Shown here piece after piece: positions 51,201 through 59,316 of a DNA stretch of 64,000 nucleotides. The notes beneath the pieces were generated by a model that saw only the letters and a program-made list of their open reading frames with translations, was not told the DNA's origin and did not search any database. The DNA comes from Lysobacterales bacterium (GTDB lineage: Bacteria; Pseudomonadota; Gammaproteobacteria; Xanthomonadales; Rhodanobacteraceae), in NCBI GenBank assembly GCA_017305135.1, contig JAFKNA010000016.1:23486-87485 (forward strand), in the 5' to 3' direction. Within the stretch, counting starts at the first letter, position 1. Each line of letters opens with the position of its first letter. Both the position numbers and the translations under genes were made by a program.

Positions 51201-51577
51201 GGGATGAAGCCAACACCGCCGATCTCAGCCAGAGCGTGGTGTTCCCGGCCGGGCAGCCGCGCTTCCTGAACTACTGGATGGTCAACCAGATCGGCGGGGA
51301 CGCAACGGCCTCGCTGCGGCTTCTGATCGACGGCACCGTGGTGCAGAACCTCAAGCCGTCTGATGAAGCGTCCGAGTGGGAGCGGTATTCCTTCCAGATT
51401 CCGGCGCAGTACCTCGACGGCCAGGCCCACGAGGTGAAATTCGACTGGAGCGCGAGCGCCCCGGGCGGCGACATCGGCGGCGTGATGATGGACGACATGA
51501 CGCTCGACTGTGACGCCGGCCCCGCGGCACGCGTTCCGGCCCGCGCCGGCCAGGCGACGCGCAAGCGCATGCACTGA
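48248..51577 (+). CDS. Secreted metzincin (reprolysin-like) metalloprotease with tandem beta repeats
   Basis: 1109-aa secreted protease. Signal peptide about 1-27 (LAVCLTGSAFAWA). The catalytic zinc site HEMGHQFGGNH (residues 336-346) fits HExxHxxGxxH exactly. The Met-turn, expected as IMSYAGIC or similar, reads TIQSYAGIC with Gln375 in place of Met. An Ig-like segment follows (about 430-640), then three repeats of about 80 residues beginning YTVGGTVSGL, SFRVGGTVMNL and YTVGGTVSGL, each ending GSGTI..NVT..V..C. Next is DVIFADGFDAG (about 912), then a C-terminal beta-sandwich with WMGGWDEANTADLSQ (about 920-1090). Secretion route and substrate are unknown; a strong terminator follows. Confidence 0.9.
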   Translation: MNLNILTLARRLALAVCLTGSAFAWAGPTEAFWHDLAARSPAAGAPQPAEFRLMSLDRTAAANHLRDAFHQGIAVEIALPEPNGGFTDFLITNSGTLPPELQAKYPDILSFKGKDAQGRRVRVDVSPLGFQAMVFDPAGVWVVRPETFGSGDAHLVFRRSELQVPGGTGTCEVHDSHVDPSGLNLSGHDEPMTQTGVTHRLYRTAVAANNRYIAAVGGGTVAGGLAATTTAMNRVTEVYEYEMSIQLTLVPNNDLLMFPDAANDPFSSNGTGVINNSTSIINSFIGEASYDIGHVFTTGSGGVAGLRVVCGGAKARGTTGLPNPTGDAFYIDFVAHEMGHQFGGNHPFNGSLGNCSGGNRNGSTAYEPGSGSTIQSYAGICSGDDLQPHSDPFFHAISLQEITNFTENTSTGGSCSANTPNPNRAPVIDTASLTTGYTIPARTPFFMSGVASDPDGDAVKYSWEEWDLGPQAPLSAGDNGSSPIFRSWPPKDTGVRLFPTLSTILGGPALKGETLPTTNRTLKFRLTARDLVDGNGASQSSDVSITVNNTAGPFKVNTPAAGASWGAGQSQSVTWDVAGTNAAPISCASVDIDLSSDGGNTWSASLASNVPNSGNAIIVVPSVTTSQARVRVSCANNIFFNVSPANFSITPGTGSYTVGGTVSGLLGSGLSLKLNGDAALPIAGNGAFTFPTTLAAGSVYSVTVATQPTAPAQVCTVSNGSGTIGTGNVTNVQVNCAAQTSFRVGGTVMNLTGTGLKLRLNSGSNLAVNSNGPFQFTTPLADGDAYTVSITAQPAGQTCVVQNGSGTIAGANVTDVVVDCNAPVATYTVGGTVSGLAGDGLALMLNGSTSLPVSANGSFVFPGGLPGGASYAVTVATQPTGPTQTCSVANGSGTIGSANVTDVAVTCVSEADDVIFADGFDAGELACAPQQLFQDPSFEATVDYENPYWDSDDSLGGTSFCDDACDDGGTFVARTGEWFVWMGGWDEANTADLSQSVVFPAGQPRFLNYWMVNQIGGDATASLRLLIDGTVVQNLKPSDEASEWERYSFQIPAQYLDGQAHEVKFDWSASAPGGDIGGVMMDDMTLDCDAGPAARVPARAGQATRKRMH
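50207..50981 (+). repeat. Three tandem 80-residue repeats inside the metalloprotease gene
   Basis: Each unit runs from YTVGGTVSGL (or SFRVGGTVMNL) through LN and LP..NG.F.F, a VTVATQP-like strand and NGSGTI to NVT..V..C. Units one and three are closest to each other; unit two is more diverged. This repeat type occurs in many secreted proteins of gammaproteobacteria and is probably a small beta-sandwich. Confidence 0.85.
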
Positions 51578-51600
51578 GCGCATCCGCAAACCGCGACACG

Positions 51601-51632
51601 CGAACGGCGCCCTTGCGGCGCCGTTCGTCTTT
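51601..51632 (+). terminator. Terminator after the metalloprotease gene
   Basis: CGAACGGCGCC, a 5-nt loop and GGCGCCGTTCG form a perfect 11-bp stem followed by TCTTT. It lies 24 nt beyond the protease stop and before the convergent tsaD gene, and could act on both strands. Confidence 0.85.
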
Positions 51633-51667
51633 GATGGAGCGACGCGCACGCGCCGCAGGTCGACGCC

Positions 51668-52732
51668 TCAGGCGCTCGCGGCGGCGGCTGCGAGTGGCGG
51701 CAATTCCTCCAGTGGCCAGCGTGGGCGTACCTCGATCTCCGTGTCCTGCCGCTGTCCCGCCGCGAGCCGCAGCGCGCCGGCGTAGGCGATCATGGCACCG
51801 TTGTCGGTGCAGAACTCCAGGCGCGGGAAGGCGACGCGGAAGCCCTCGCGCTGCCCCGCCTCGGCGAGCGCGGCCCTGAGGTTCCGGTTGGCGCCGACGC
51901 CGCCGGCGACGATCAGGCTGCGTGCGCCGGTCGCGGCCAGCGCCCGCCGGCACTTGATCGCCAGCGTCTCGACGATCGCCTCCTCGAAGGCGCGCGCGAT
52001 GTCGGCACGGGTCTGCTCCGAACGGTCACTCGCCTGCCAGGCCAGCAGCACCTGGGTCTTGAGCCCGGAGAAACTGAAGTCCAGGCCCGGGCGGTCGGTC
52101 ATCGGCCGCGCGAAGCGGAATGCGCCGGGGCGGCCGGTGCCGGCCAACGCCGCCAGCGCCGGCCCGCCCGGATACGGCAGGCCCATGAGCTTGGCGGTCT
52201 TGTCGAAGGCCTCGCCGGCGGCATCGTCCAGGGTGTCGCCGAGCAGGCGGTATCGGCCGATCGCGGCCACCTCGACCAGCATGGAATGGCCACCGGACAC
52301 CAGCAGCGCGACGAACGGCGGCTGCGGCGGATCGGCTTCGAGCATGGGCGCCAGGAGGTGCCCTTCCATGTGATGCACGCCGATCGCCGGCACCTCTAGC
52401 GCCCAGGCCAGCGCGCGCGCCGCGGCGGCGCCGACCAGCAGCGCACCGACCAGGCCCGGGCCCGCCGTGTAGGCCACCCCGGCGAGCTCGCGCACGCCGA
52501 TGCCGGCACGCGCCAGGGTTTCCCTGACCAGCGGCAGCAGCTTGCGTACGTGGTCGCGCGAGGCCAGTTCCGGCACCACCCCGCCGTAATCGGCGTGCAT
52601 GCGGATCTGGCTGTAGAGGGTGTGCGCGAGCAGTCCGCGCGCGGTGTCGAAGACGGCGACTCCGGTCTCGTCGCACGAGGTTTCGACCCCGAGCACGGGG
52701 CCGGCAAGCGGCTTTGCAATGTGGCTGACCAT
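51668..52732 (-). CDS. tsaD: tRNA N6-threonylcarbamoyladenosine transferase TsaD
   Basis: Catalytic subunit of the t6A37 tRNA modification enzyme, 354 aa. [14 protein letters not shown] is the N-terminal ATPase loop; the metal ligands are in [29 protein letters not shown] and [13 protein letters not shown] match the ASKHA fold. The ATG giving [15 protein letters not shown] is the usual type of start. Divergent from rpsU, a conserved arrangement in gammaproteobacteria. Confidence 0.96.
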   Translation of the reverse strand: MVSHIAKPLAGPVLGVETSCDETGVAVFDTARGLLAHTLYSQIRMHADYGGVVPELASRDHVRKLLPLVRETLARAGIGVRELAGVAYTAGPGLVGALLVGAAAARALAWALEVPAIGVHHMEGHLLAPMLEADPPQPPFVALLVSGGHSMLVEVAAIGRYRLLGDTLDDAAGEAFDKTAKLMGLPYPGGPALAALAGTGRPGAFRFARPMTDRPGLDFSFSGLKTQVLLAWQASDRSEQTRADIARAFEEAIVETLAIKCRRALAATGARSLIVAGGVGANRNLRAALAEAGQREGFRVAFPRLEFCTDNGAMIAYAGALRLAAGQRQDTEIEVRPRWPLEELPPLAAAAASA

Positions 52733-52743
52733 CCCCGTATAAT
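52714..52743 (+). promoter_or_regulatory. Promoter of rpsU
   Basis: TTGCAA (52714-52719), an 18-bp spacer and a perfect TATAAT (52738-52743) lie about 40 nt before the rpsU start, inside the 5' end of tsaD. The start of transcription is predicted near 52750. Confidence 0.75.
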
Positions 52744-52785
52744 AGCCGGCTTTCCCGTCAATCCGGGCCCACCAACGGAGCATCC

Positions 52786-53001
52786 ATGCCCAGCGTCAAA
52801 GTTCGCGAAAACGAGCCCTTCGAGTTTGCCCTGCGCCGCTTCAAGCGCACCTGCGAGAAGGCCGGCGTGCTGGCCGAAGTCCGCAAGCGCGAGTTCTACG
52901 AGAAGCCGACCCAGGAGCGCAAGCGCAAGCGCGCCGCTGCCGTCAAGCGTCACCTCCGCCGCGTTTCGCGCGACGTGACCAAGCGCCAGCGGATGTACTG
53001 A
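52786..53001 (+). CDS. rpsU: Ribosomal protein S21
   Basis: Small-subunit protein of 71 aa. [19 protein letters not shown] and the basic C-terminal half ([16 protein letters not shown]) are diagnostic. ACGGAG lies 5-6 nt before the ATG. A strong terminator follows, so rpsU is a one-gene transcript here, unlike the classic rpsU-dnaG-rpoD operon. Confidence 0.98.
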   Translation: MPSVKVRENEPFEFALRRFKRTCEKAGVLAEVRKREFYEKPTQERKRKRAAAVKRHLRRVSRDVTKRQRMY

Positions 53002-53049
53002 TTCCGGCAGCCGGCACTTGCCCGGCCGCACGGACACCGGATCACCAGG

Positions 53050-53080
53050 GCCGGCCCTGCACCCGCGGGGCCGGCTTTTT
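53050..53080 (+). terminator. Terminator of rpsU
   Basis: GCCGGCCC (53050-53057) and GGGCCGGC (53068-53075) form a perfect 8-bp stem around 10 nt, followed by five T. Confidence 0.9.
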
Positions 53081-53145
53081 GCGTGCGCATCATCCGTCGA
53101 AGATCCTCCCCGGCCGATGCAGCGCCGGGCGCCCGGCCCGCGACT

Positions 53146-53949
53146 TCAGAAGCGCGCGATGGCCAGCACCTGCAGCCCGGAAAACGCGAAGCGCGCCTCG
53201 CCCTTGAACAGCCGCTCGTCGATCTCCGTGTAGAGGCGGTTGCCGCTGTACTGGGCGCGGAAGCCGAAGTTCTCCCACGGCAGGTATTCGACGCCGACGT
53301 TGGCCGTCCACACCCACTGGTCGATGCCGTCGAGTTCGGCCTTGAGGCCGCCGGCGCCGGCGAAGATGCGGACGTGGTCGTTCAGCGCCCGGCGCCAGGT
53401 CAGGCCAAGCGCCGCGGCGAGGGCATTCGTGCTCACCTCGTCGTCGAAGCTCGCCGCGTTCGCGCCGGCTTCCGCCGAGCCCTGGAGGCGCACGCCGTAT
53501 TCGTAGTCGAGGATGCCGCCGACGATGCCGAGCGCACTCTGGCCGTCGACCCATCCCCACCAGGTGTAGGACAGCCCGTAGACGTCGTAGTACACCCTGG
53601 AGCGAAGATCCACTCCGGCCGGGTACTCGTGGCCGAGGAAGCGGAACGAGGTCGACGCCGCGCGTGCCCCGGAGACCGAGTCGCCGAAGTAGCTGAAGCC
53701 GAATTCATGCCGCTCGAAGGGTCGCCAGCTGAGCGCCAGGGTGCCGACGTGGCGCCCCGAGTCGATGCCGAGGTCGCGCGAGAAATCGAGCTTGCTGCCG
53801 GTTGCGGCCGAGCCATCCACGCGGATACTGCCGTCCAGGTTGTAGGCGTAGGCGCCGGCCTGGATGGAGAAGGTATCGAGCACGGGCGCGGCATGCGCGA
53901 GTGACGGCAGGGCGACAGCGGCCAACAGCAGGACTGCAGTTCGGAACAT
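53146..53949 (-). CDS. Predicted outer-membrane beta-barrel protein
   Basis: 267 aa. Signal peptide 1-20 (LLLAAVALPSLAHA). The mature protein is built of alternating amphipathic strands rich in Tyr/Trp/Gly (FSIQAGAYAYNLDGSIRV, DVYGLSYTWWGWVDG, NFGFRAQYSGNRLYTEID) and ends in Phe after LQVLAIARF, the usual barrel terminus. No ligand or enzyme motif was seen. GGGGAG precedes the ATG. It lies antisense between rpsU and yqeY, interrupting a cluster that is contiguous in many relatives. Confidence 0.85.
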   Translation of the reverse strand: MFRTAVLLLAAVALPSLAHAAPVLDTFSIQAGAYAYNLDGSIRVDGSAATGSKLDFSRDLGIDSGRHVGTLALSWRPFERHEFGFSYFGDSVSGARAASTSFRFLGHEYPAGVDLRSRVYYDVYGLSYTWWGWVDGQSALGIVGGILDYEYGVRLQGSAEAGANAASFDDEVSTNALAAALGLTWRRALNDHVRIFAGAGGLKAELDGIDQWVWTANVGVEYLPWENFGFRAQYSGNRLYTEIDERLFKGEARFAFSGLQVLAIARF

Positions 53950-54182
53950 CGGTGGCTCCCCGGGTCTTGCACGTCGTTCGAAGCCGGTCGCGCGTAGCGC
54001 CGGGGCTTCCCCTCCGTCGCATGGCGTGCAATGCGGCGCCCGTCGATGGTAGCAGATGGCCACGGGCCGGCCCGGCGGCGCACCGGCATAATAGGCGGTG
54101 CGCTCCATGCCGCGCCCGCGCCAGAAGTTCATCCGGAGCCGCGCGCCCCCAGCTCCAGCCCCAGCCCCCCAAGGATTCTCCC

Positions 54183-54629
54183 ATGTCCCTCAAGCACCGC
54201 CTCACCGAAGACATGAAGGCCGCCATGAAGGGCGGCGACAAGCCGCGCCTGGCGATCATCCGCCTCGTCAATGCCGCCATCAAGCAGCGCGAGGTGGACG
54301 AGCGCATCGAGCTCGACGACCCGCAGGTGCTGGCCACGCTCGAGAAGATGCAGAAGCAGCGGCGCGACTCGATCACCGCCTATCGCGATGCCGGCCGCGA
54401 AGATCTCGCCACGCAGGAGGAATACGAGCTCGGCGTGATCCGGGAGTACATGCCGGCGCCGCTCGAGGCGGCCGAGATCGAGGCGATCGTGACGCGGGCG
54501 ATCGCCGCGTCCGGCGCCGCCGGCCCGCGTGACATGGGCAAGGTGGTCGGCCTGGTCAAGGCGGAGGTCGCCGGGCGCGCCGACATGGGCGAGGTGTCGC
54601 AGCTCATCAAGCGCAAGCTCGGTGGCTGA
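54183..54629 (+). CDS. GatB/YqeY-domain protein
   Basis: 148-aa cytoplasmic protein of the YqeY family, related to the tRNA-binding tail of GatB. MSLKHRLTEDMKAAMKGGDK, RLAIIRLVNAAIKQREVD and the end GEVSQLIKRKL are typical. AAGGAT lies 6 nt before the ATG. Its role is not established, though it sits with rpsU and dnaG in many proteobacteria. A CATAAT -10-like box (54087-54092) upstream, without a clear -35, could be its own promoter now that rpsU is terminated. dnaG follows by 92 bp. Confidence 0.93.
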   Translation: MSLKHRLTEDMKAAMKGGDKPRLAIIRLVNAAIKQREVDERIELDDPQVLATLEKMQKQRRDSITAYRDAGREDLATQEEYELGVIREYMPAPLEAAEIEAIVTRAIAASGAAGPRDMGKVVGLVKAEVAGRADMGEVSQLIKRKLGG

Positions 54630-54721
54630 GGCGCGCCCGTTGGCGCGATCCTTCGGCGCGTGCCGGGGCCGGCCATGCGGGCGCGGCCGGCCGCGGCGAA
54701 TTGCGCGACGGTCCTGAAACC

Positions 54722-56434
54722 GTGGCCGGCCGCATCCCCGAGCGCTTCATCGACGACCTGCTCGCCCGCGTCGATGTGGTCGACGTGGTCGGCGAGCGCG
54801 TGCAGCTGCGCAAGGCCGGACGCGAATGGTCGGCCTGCTGCCCGTTTCACGACGAGCGCACGCCCTCGTTCACGGTGAGCCCGAGCAAGCAGTTCTATCA
54901 CTGCTTCGGCTGTGGCGCGCACGGCAGTGCGATCGGCTTCCTGATGAACTACGACCGCATGGAGTTCACCGACGCGGTCGAGGAGCTGGCACGCCGGGTG
55001 GGCCTGGAAGTGCCTTACGAGGGGCGCCGCCGCGAGCCGGGTGACGACCTCACCGAACTCTACGAACTCCTCGCCGGCGCCGCAGGGCATTTCCGCCGGC
55101 AGCTCGCCGCGAGCGAGGCGGCACAGGCCTATTTCCGCCAGCGCGGGCTGGAGCCGGCGACGCTCGAGCGTTTCGGCCTCGGCTATGCGCCCGATGCCTG
55201 GGAGGCGCTGAAATCCGCGCTCGGCACCACCCCGGCGCGGGTGGCGCTGCTGGAGAAGGCAGGACTCCTGATCCGCGGCGAGCGCGGCCGCATCTACGAC
55301 CGCTTCCGCGACCGCGTGATGTTCCCGATCCTCGACCGGCGCGGGCGCACGATCGCGTTCGGCGGGCGCATCCTGCAGAAGTCGGAGGCCGCCAAGTACC
55401 TCAACTCGCCGGAAACGCCGCTGTTCCACAAGGGACGCGAACTGTTCGGGCTCTGGCACGTGCGCGAGGCGAATCCGAAGATCGCGCGCCTGCTGGTCGT
55501 CGAGGGGTACATGGACGTGATCCGGCTGCATCAGGCAGGCCTCACCCAGGCGGTGGCCACGCTCGGCACCGCGACCACCCATGACCATGCGGAAATCCTG
55601 TTCCGCCAGGCGCCGGACGTGTATTTCTGCTTCGACGGCGACCGCGCCGGACGGCAGGCCGCATGGCGGGCGCTGGAATCGGTGCTGCCGCGCCTGCGCG
55701 ACGGGCGCCAGGCACTGTTCCTGTTCCTGCCCGAGGGCGAAGATCCCGACTCGCTGGTCGCGGCGGAGGGCACCGCGGGCTTCGAGCGCCGCCTGGCCGC
55801 CGCGATGCCGCTCAGCCAGTTCTTCTTCGCCGAGCTCGGCCGCGACGTCAACCTCGCCAGCCTCGACGGCAAGGCGCGCCTTGCCGAGCGCGCGCGGCCG
55901 CTGCTCGCGCAGGTGCCCGACGGCGCCTTCCGCGACCTCATGCACGGGGAGCTGGAACGCCTGAGCGGCGTCAGCCTGCATGCGCCCGCGACCAGGATCG
56001 CGACCGCGCGGCGCGCCACGGCCTCGGCACCGCGTTCTCTCGTGCGCGCCGCCATCACCCTGCTGGTGCATCGACCGCAACTGGCGCTGGCCGTGGAAGC
56101 GCCGCTCGTGGCGGCCGGATTGCGCCAGCCGGGCGTCGAACTGCTGCAGGAACTGCTCGGCCTATGCCAGGCGCACCCCGCCTGGAACACCGCCATGCTG
56201 CTCCAGCATTACGCCGGTCGCGACGAAGCGGGCGCCTTGCAGAAGCTCGCCACGAGCGCGGACATCTTCGACGACCACGCAGCGGCGGAAGCGGAGTTCC
56301 GTGACGCGCTGGCGGGACTCGCCCGCCAGGCGCGCCAGCAGCGTACCGACGATCTCCTGCAACGGCAGGCCGCCGGCGAGCTCGACGAAGCCGGCAAGGA
56401 CGAGCTGCGCCAGCTCCTCGCCGCCCGCGCCTGA
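54722..56434 (+). CDS. dnaG: DNA primase
   Basis: Makes RNA primers for replication, 570 aa. The CHC2 zinc finger has ligands Cys40, His43, Cys61 and Cys64 (CCPFH, FYHCFGCGAHG). The catalytic core follows with the EGYMDVIRLHQAG metal motif and FCFDGDRAGRQAA of the TOPRIM domain. The C-terminal helicase-binding domain (about 430-570) is helical. I placed the start at a GTG giving MAGRIPERFIDDLLARVD, which aligns with other primases; a TTG 21 nt earlier also fits the frame. rpoD, the usual next gene, is not downstream. Confidence 0.96.
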   Translation: MAGRIPERFIDDLLARVDVVDVVGERVQLRKAGREWSACCPFHDERTPSFTVSPSKQFYHCFGCGAHGSAIGFLMNYDRMEFTDAVEELARRVGLEVPYEGRRREPGDDLTELYELLAGAAGHFRRQLAASEAAQAYFRQRGLEPATLERFGLGYAPDAWEALKSALGTTPARVALLEKAGLLIRGERGRIYDRFRDRVMFPILDRRGRTIAFGGRILQKSEAAKYLNSPETPLFHKGRELFGLWHVREANPKIARLLVVEGYMDVIRLHQAGLTQAVATLGTATTHDHAEILFRQAPDVYFCFDGDRAGRQAAWRALESVLPRLRDGRQALFLFLPEGEDPDSLVAAEGTAGFERRLAAAMPLSQFFFAELGRDVNLASLDGKARLAERARPLLAQVPDGAFRDLMHGELERLSGVSLHAPATRIATARRATASAPRSLVRAAITLLVHRPQLALAVEAPLVAAGLRQPGVELLQELLGLCQAHPAWNTAMLLQHYAGRDEAGALQKLATSADIFDDHAAAEAEFRDALAGLARQARQQRTDDLLQRQAAGELDEAGKDELRQLLAARA

Positions 56435-56532
56435 GGAAGACCGGCCAAGCCACTCGACGGCACAGGCGATGGGTGTCGAGCTGGGGCTCTGCGTTCCCGC
56501 GAAGAGCCGGAACTGCGGGGCGGACGCTTCCT

Positions 56533-56661
56533 GGGAGGGCCGGTCTCCCGACCGGCCGCTCTTGCTTTCACGGCTCCCTGGCAATGCCGAGCTCCAATTC
56601 GGCGCTTTCGGTGAGGCGGTCAGCTCACGTGACAGCGGCCGGTTGGGAGACCGGCCCTCCC
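56533..56661. repeat. 28-bp inverted repeat pair (BIME-like)
   Basis: Arms at 56533-56560 and 56634-56661 are reverse complements at 27 of 28 positions, 73 bp apart. Each arm is itself a hairpin: GGCCGGT, a 6-nt loop and ACCGGCC in the left arm. This layout of two inverted REP units is that of a bacterial interspersed mosaic element. No transposase lies near. Confidence 0.85.
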
Positions 56662-56702
56662 GGAAATCCTGGCGCACACCCGAGTTGCACCACAACACGC
56701 CT

Positions 56703-56848
56703 CGTCATCCCGACGCAGGTCCGCGAAAGCGGGCATCCATTGAACGGATCGCCAGGAGCGATCCATCGCGCCAGCCCCGAAGGGCTCGGCGCACGGATGC
56801 GCCGAGCAAGACAGCAACCTGGACTCCCGCTTTCGCGGGAGTGACGAC
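56703..56848. repeat. Second copy of the REP-like element found after cca
   Basis: 56703-56743 begins with CGTCAT, contains CCGCGAAAGCGGGCATCCAT and matches the cca element closely. 56821-56848 is an inverted copy containing CTCCCGCTTTCGCGGGAG, ending in GTGACGAC. About 77 bp separate the two units. The pair sits just beyond the stop of the DUF11 protein gene. Confidence 0.82.
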
Positions 56849-56863
56849 GTGTTCAGAAACAGC

Positions 56864-59305
56864 CTAGGAACGCAGCCCCGAGCGGCGCGCGCCGAGGAAG
56901 GCCAGCGCCAGCGCCATCAGCATCAATGCCAGGCGCCCGTCGACCGGCACCGGATGCGGCACCGCGGCGGCAACCACCGTCACCGTGGCCGTCGCGTCGC
57001 ACGGCGCGGGCGTGCCGCCCGGCATGCAGGCGGTCAGCGCCGATGGCTCGACCAGCACCGTGTTGAGGAGTTCGCCGCTGGCCGAATCGGAGACCGCGGC
57101 GGCGATCGTGTAGACGAGCTCACCGCCCGGCGGGAACACCGCGATCACCTCGCCGAGCGGTCCACTGCCGCTGGCGTTGGCGCAACTCGCCCCGCCCGCC
57201 GCGGCGCAGGTCCAGTTGAAGCCGCTGACGCCGGCCGGCAGCGGATCGCTCACGGTCATGTTGTTGACCGCGATGGTGCCGACGTTGCGCACCGTGACCA
57301 CGAAGGTGGCGGTGCCGCCCGGCACCACGCTGCCGGCATTGGCCGACTTGGTCACCTGCAGGCGCGGCGCCTCGTCGGCAGGAATGACGGCGCAGCTGGC
57401 CGGCAAGGGCACCAGGCTGCAGTCGACCGGCGGCGTGCCCGACTCATGCGCTACGTTGGCGACACGCGCCACGCCCGGTGGCAGGAAGTCGGCGACCTCG
57501 ACCACGACCGTCAGCACCACGCTGCCGCCCGCCGGGATCGTGAGCCCCGCCCAGGTGACCACGCCGGCGGCGTGGCTGCCGCCGTGGTCGGCGCTGACGA
57601 AGCCGACGTACGGGTCCAGCGGATCGGTCACGGAGAAGCCGGTCACGGCGCTGCCACCGCGGTTTTCCAGGGTGATCGCATAGGTCAGCGTTTCACCCGG
57701 TTCGGCGACGCCGGGCTTGCTGCCGCTTTCCGCCACCAGCGCCTTGGAAATGTCGATGGTGCCGGGAGTCGGCGTGATCACGCAGCCGGCCGGCAGCGGG
57801 CTCGCCTCGCAATCGGGCGGCACGCCGCCCGCCTCGTAGGCCAGGTTGCCCACGGCGCGCACGTCTGCCGGCAGCGGGTCGGCGACCCTGACGACGATGC
57901 CGAGGTCCAGGTGCCCGCCGGCCGGCACGGTGAGTCCCGACCAGGCCACATTGCCACCGGCGAGGACGCCGCCGTTGTCGGCGCTGACGAACACCACGTT
58001 GGGGTCGAGCGGATCGATGATGCCGACGTTGAGCGCGTCGGTGCTGCCGGAATTCCCGAGGCGGATGGCATAGGTGAGCGTTTCGCCGGGCTCGGCGATG
58101 CCCGGCTGGCTGCCGCTCTCGGCGACCAGCGCCTTGGTGACCTCCACGGTGGCCGGAAGCGGGATCACCACGGCCGAAGCCGCCGCGCCGGTGACCCGTC
58201 CGCCGATGGACGGCTGGCCGCCGAGTTCCGCCAGGTTGCGCGCCTCGCCCGCGGCCGCATCGGCGGCGGTGATGGTGTGGTCGGCCGTGCACAGGACGAC
58301 ATCGTTGGACGCCAGCACGCCGCTGCCGAGGCCGGCGAACGGCTGGCCGCCGAGCGTCGTCGTCGCGCAGGTGATCGGCGTGTCGATCAGGCCCGGGTCG
58401 GGCTCGGTGAGGTTCACCGCCGACAGGGCGAGACCGCCGCTGTTCTTCACCGCGAAGGTATAGGTGATGAGATCGCCTTCGCTGGCGTAGCCGCTGCCAT
58501 CGGCGTCGTCGGCGAGGAACGGGCTCTTGAGGCCGCGGATGTCGGCCGCGCCGCCGAGGTCCATGCGCAGCACCACGTCGGCCGCATGCACGGAGCCACC
58601 GAAGCTGTCGCTGCCGCTGACGCCCACCTCGTTCATGACGAAGCCGTCGCCCGCCTCGGCGGCGGTGACGGTGTGCTGGCGCGTGCACGCCATCGCCGCG
58701 CCGACGGCGAGGGTGGTCGCCGGACAGCTCACCGCGCCGTCCTGGTCGGCGACGCCCAGCCCCGACAGCGCGCCATTGCCGAGATTGAGCACGGTGTAGT
58801 GGTAATCGATGGTTTCGCCGGCATCCAGCAGACCATCACCATTGGCGTCGTCGTGCACGCCACCGCCGAGCACGGCGACGATACCCTGGTCGGGCGTCGC
58901 CGCCGGTTCCAGCACGAAGCTGGCATGGGTCTGCACCGGCTTGCCCTGTCCGTCGCGGGCGATCACGACCACGCTGGCGAGCGGCTTGCCGCGTGGCGCC
59001 AGCGAGCGGCCGCTGCAGGCCACGCTGTCGCCGGCAAGCAGGCGACCGGCGCCAGCGAAGCCGCGGCCGCCGGCCGTCACTGCGGCGCAGCGCACCGGAT
59101 GGTTGCGGTCGGAGAGCACGCGGACACCGTCCAGCGTCCCGCTGCCCTGGTTGCGGATCGTCATCGCAAAGCCGCTGCCGGCCTCGACGGTGGCAGCGGA
59201 ACTGCCAGCCGCGACGCGGAGTTCGCCGGCACTGGCCGGAGCGGCCAGTGCGGCAGCGGCTGCGAGGATGAGCGCGGAGCGATACGTGAGCTTCATGGGG
59301 TTCAT
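56864..59305 (-). CDS. DUF11-repeat surface protein with CTERM-like C-terminal signal
   Basis: 813-aa exported protein. The signal peptide covers about 1-27 (LILAAAAALAAPASA). The mature part is a chain of DUF11/CARDB-like beta domains; pairs such as AEPGETLTYAI, VTDPLDPYVGFVSADHGG and TIPAGGSVVLTVVV recur every 120-135 residues. The C-terminus has PVPVDGRLALMLMALALAFL and then GARR: a short motif, a hydrophobic helix and a basic end, like IPTL-CTERM/PEP-CTERM sorting tails. The start MNPMKLTYRSAL lies 11 nt after the stop of the giant gene; a MKL start three codons in is possible. Probably surface-attached after processing; no exosortase gene is in the window. Confidence 0.85.
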   Translation of the reverse strand: MNPMKLTYRSALILAAAAALAAPASAGELRVAAGSSAATVEAGSGFAMTIRNQGSGTLDGVRVLSDRNHPVRCAAVTAGGRGFAGAGRLLAGDSVACSGRSLAPRGKPLASVVVIARDGQGKPVQTHASFVLEPAATPDQGIVAVLGGGVHDDANGDGLLDAGETIDYHYTVLNLGNGALSGLGVADQDGAVSCPATTLAVGAAMACTRQHTVTAAEAGDGFVMNEVGVSGSDSFGGSVHAADVVLRMDLGGAADIRGLKSPFLADDADGSGYASEGDLITYTFAVKNSGGLALSAVNLTEPDPGLIDTPITCATTTLGGQPFAGLGSGVLASNDVVLCTADHTITAADAAAGEARNLAELGGQPSIGGRVTGAAASAVVIPLPATVEVTKALVAESGSQPGIAEPGETLTYAIRLGNSGSTDALNVGIIDPLDPNVVFVSADNGGVLAGGNVAWSGLTVPAGGHLDLGIVVRVADPLPADVRAVGNLAYEAGGVPPDCEASPLPAGCVITPTPGTIDISKALVAESGSKPGVAEPGETLTYAITLENRGGSAVTGFSVTDPLDPYVGFVSADHGGSHAAGVVTWAGLTIPAGGSVVLTVVVEVADFLPPGVARVANVAHESGTPPVDCSLVPLPASCAVIPADEAPRLQVTKSANAGSVVPGGTATFVVTVRNVGTIAVNNMTVSDPLPAGVSGFNWTCAAAGGASCANASGSGPLGEVIAVFPPGGELVYTIAAAVSDSASGELLNTVLVEPSALTACMPGGTPAPCDATATVTVVAAAVPHPVPVDGRLALMLMALALAFLGARRSGLRS

Positions 59306-59316
59306 GTCCGTGGCCC

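Larger units (their letters stand above)
56435..56863. other. Gene-free 429-bp region rich in palindromic repeats
   Basis: No credible gene: frames on both strands are short or shadows. It holds two classes of palindromic repeat, listed separately, and separates dnaG from the convergent DUF11 gene. A small hairpin, ATGCCGAGCTCCAATTCGGC, lies between the arms of the first class. Confidence 0.75.

Noticed and set aside
54063-54132. Longer N-terminus for the outer-membrane barrel gene (start at 54132)
   Set aside because: The extra 61 residues are Arg/Pro/Cys-rich and precede a perfect signal peptide with its own ribosome site at 53949.
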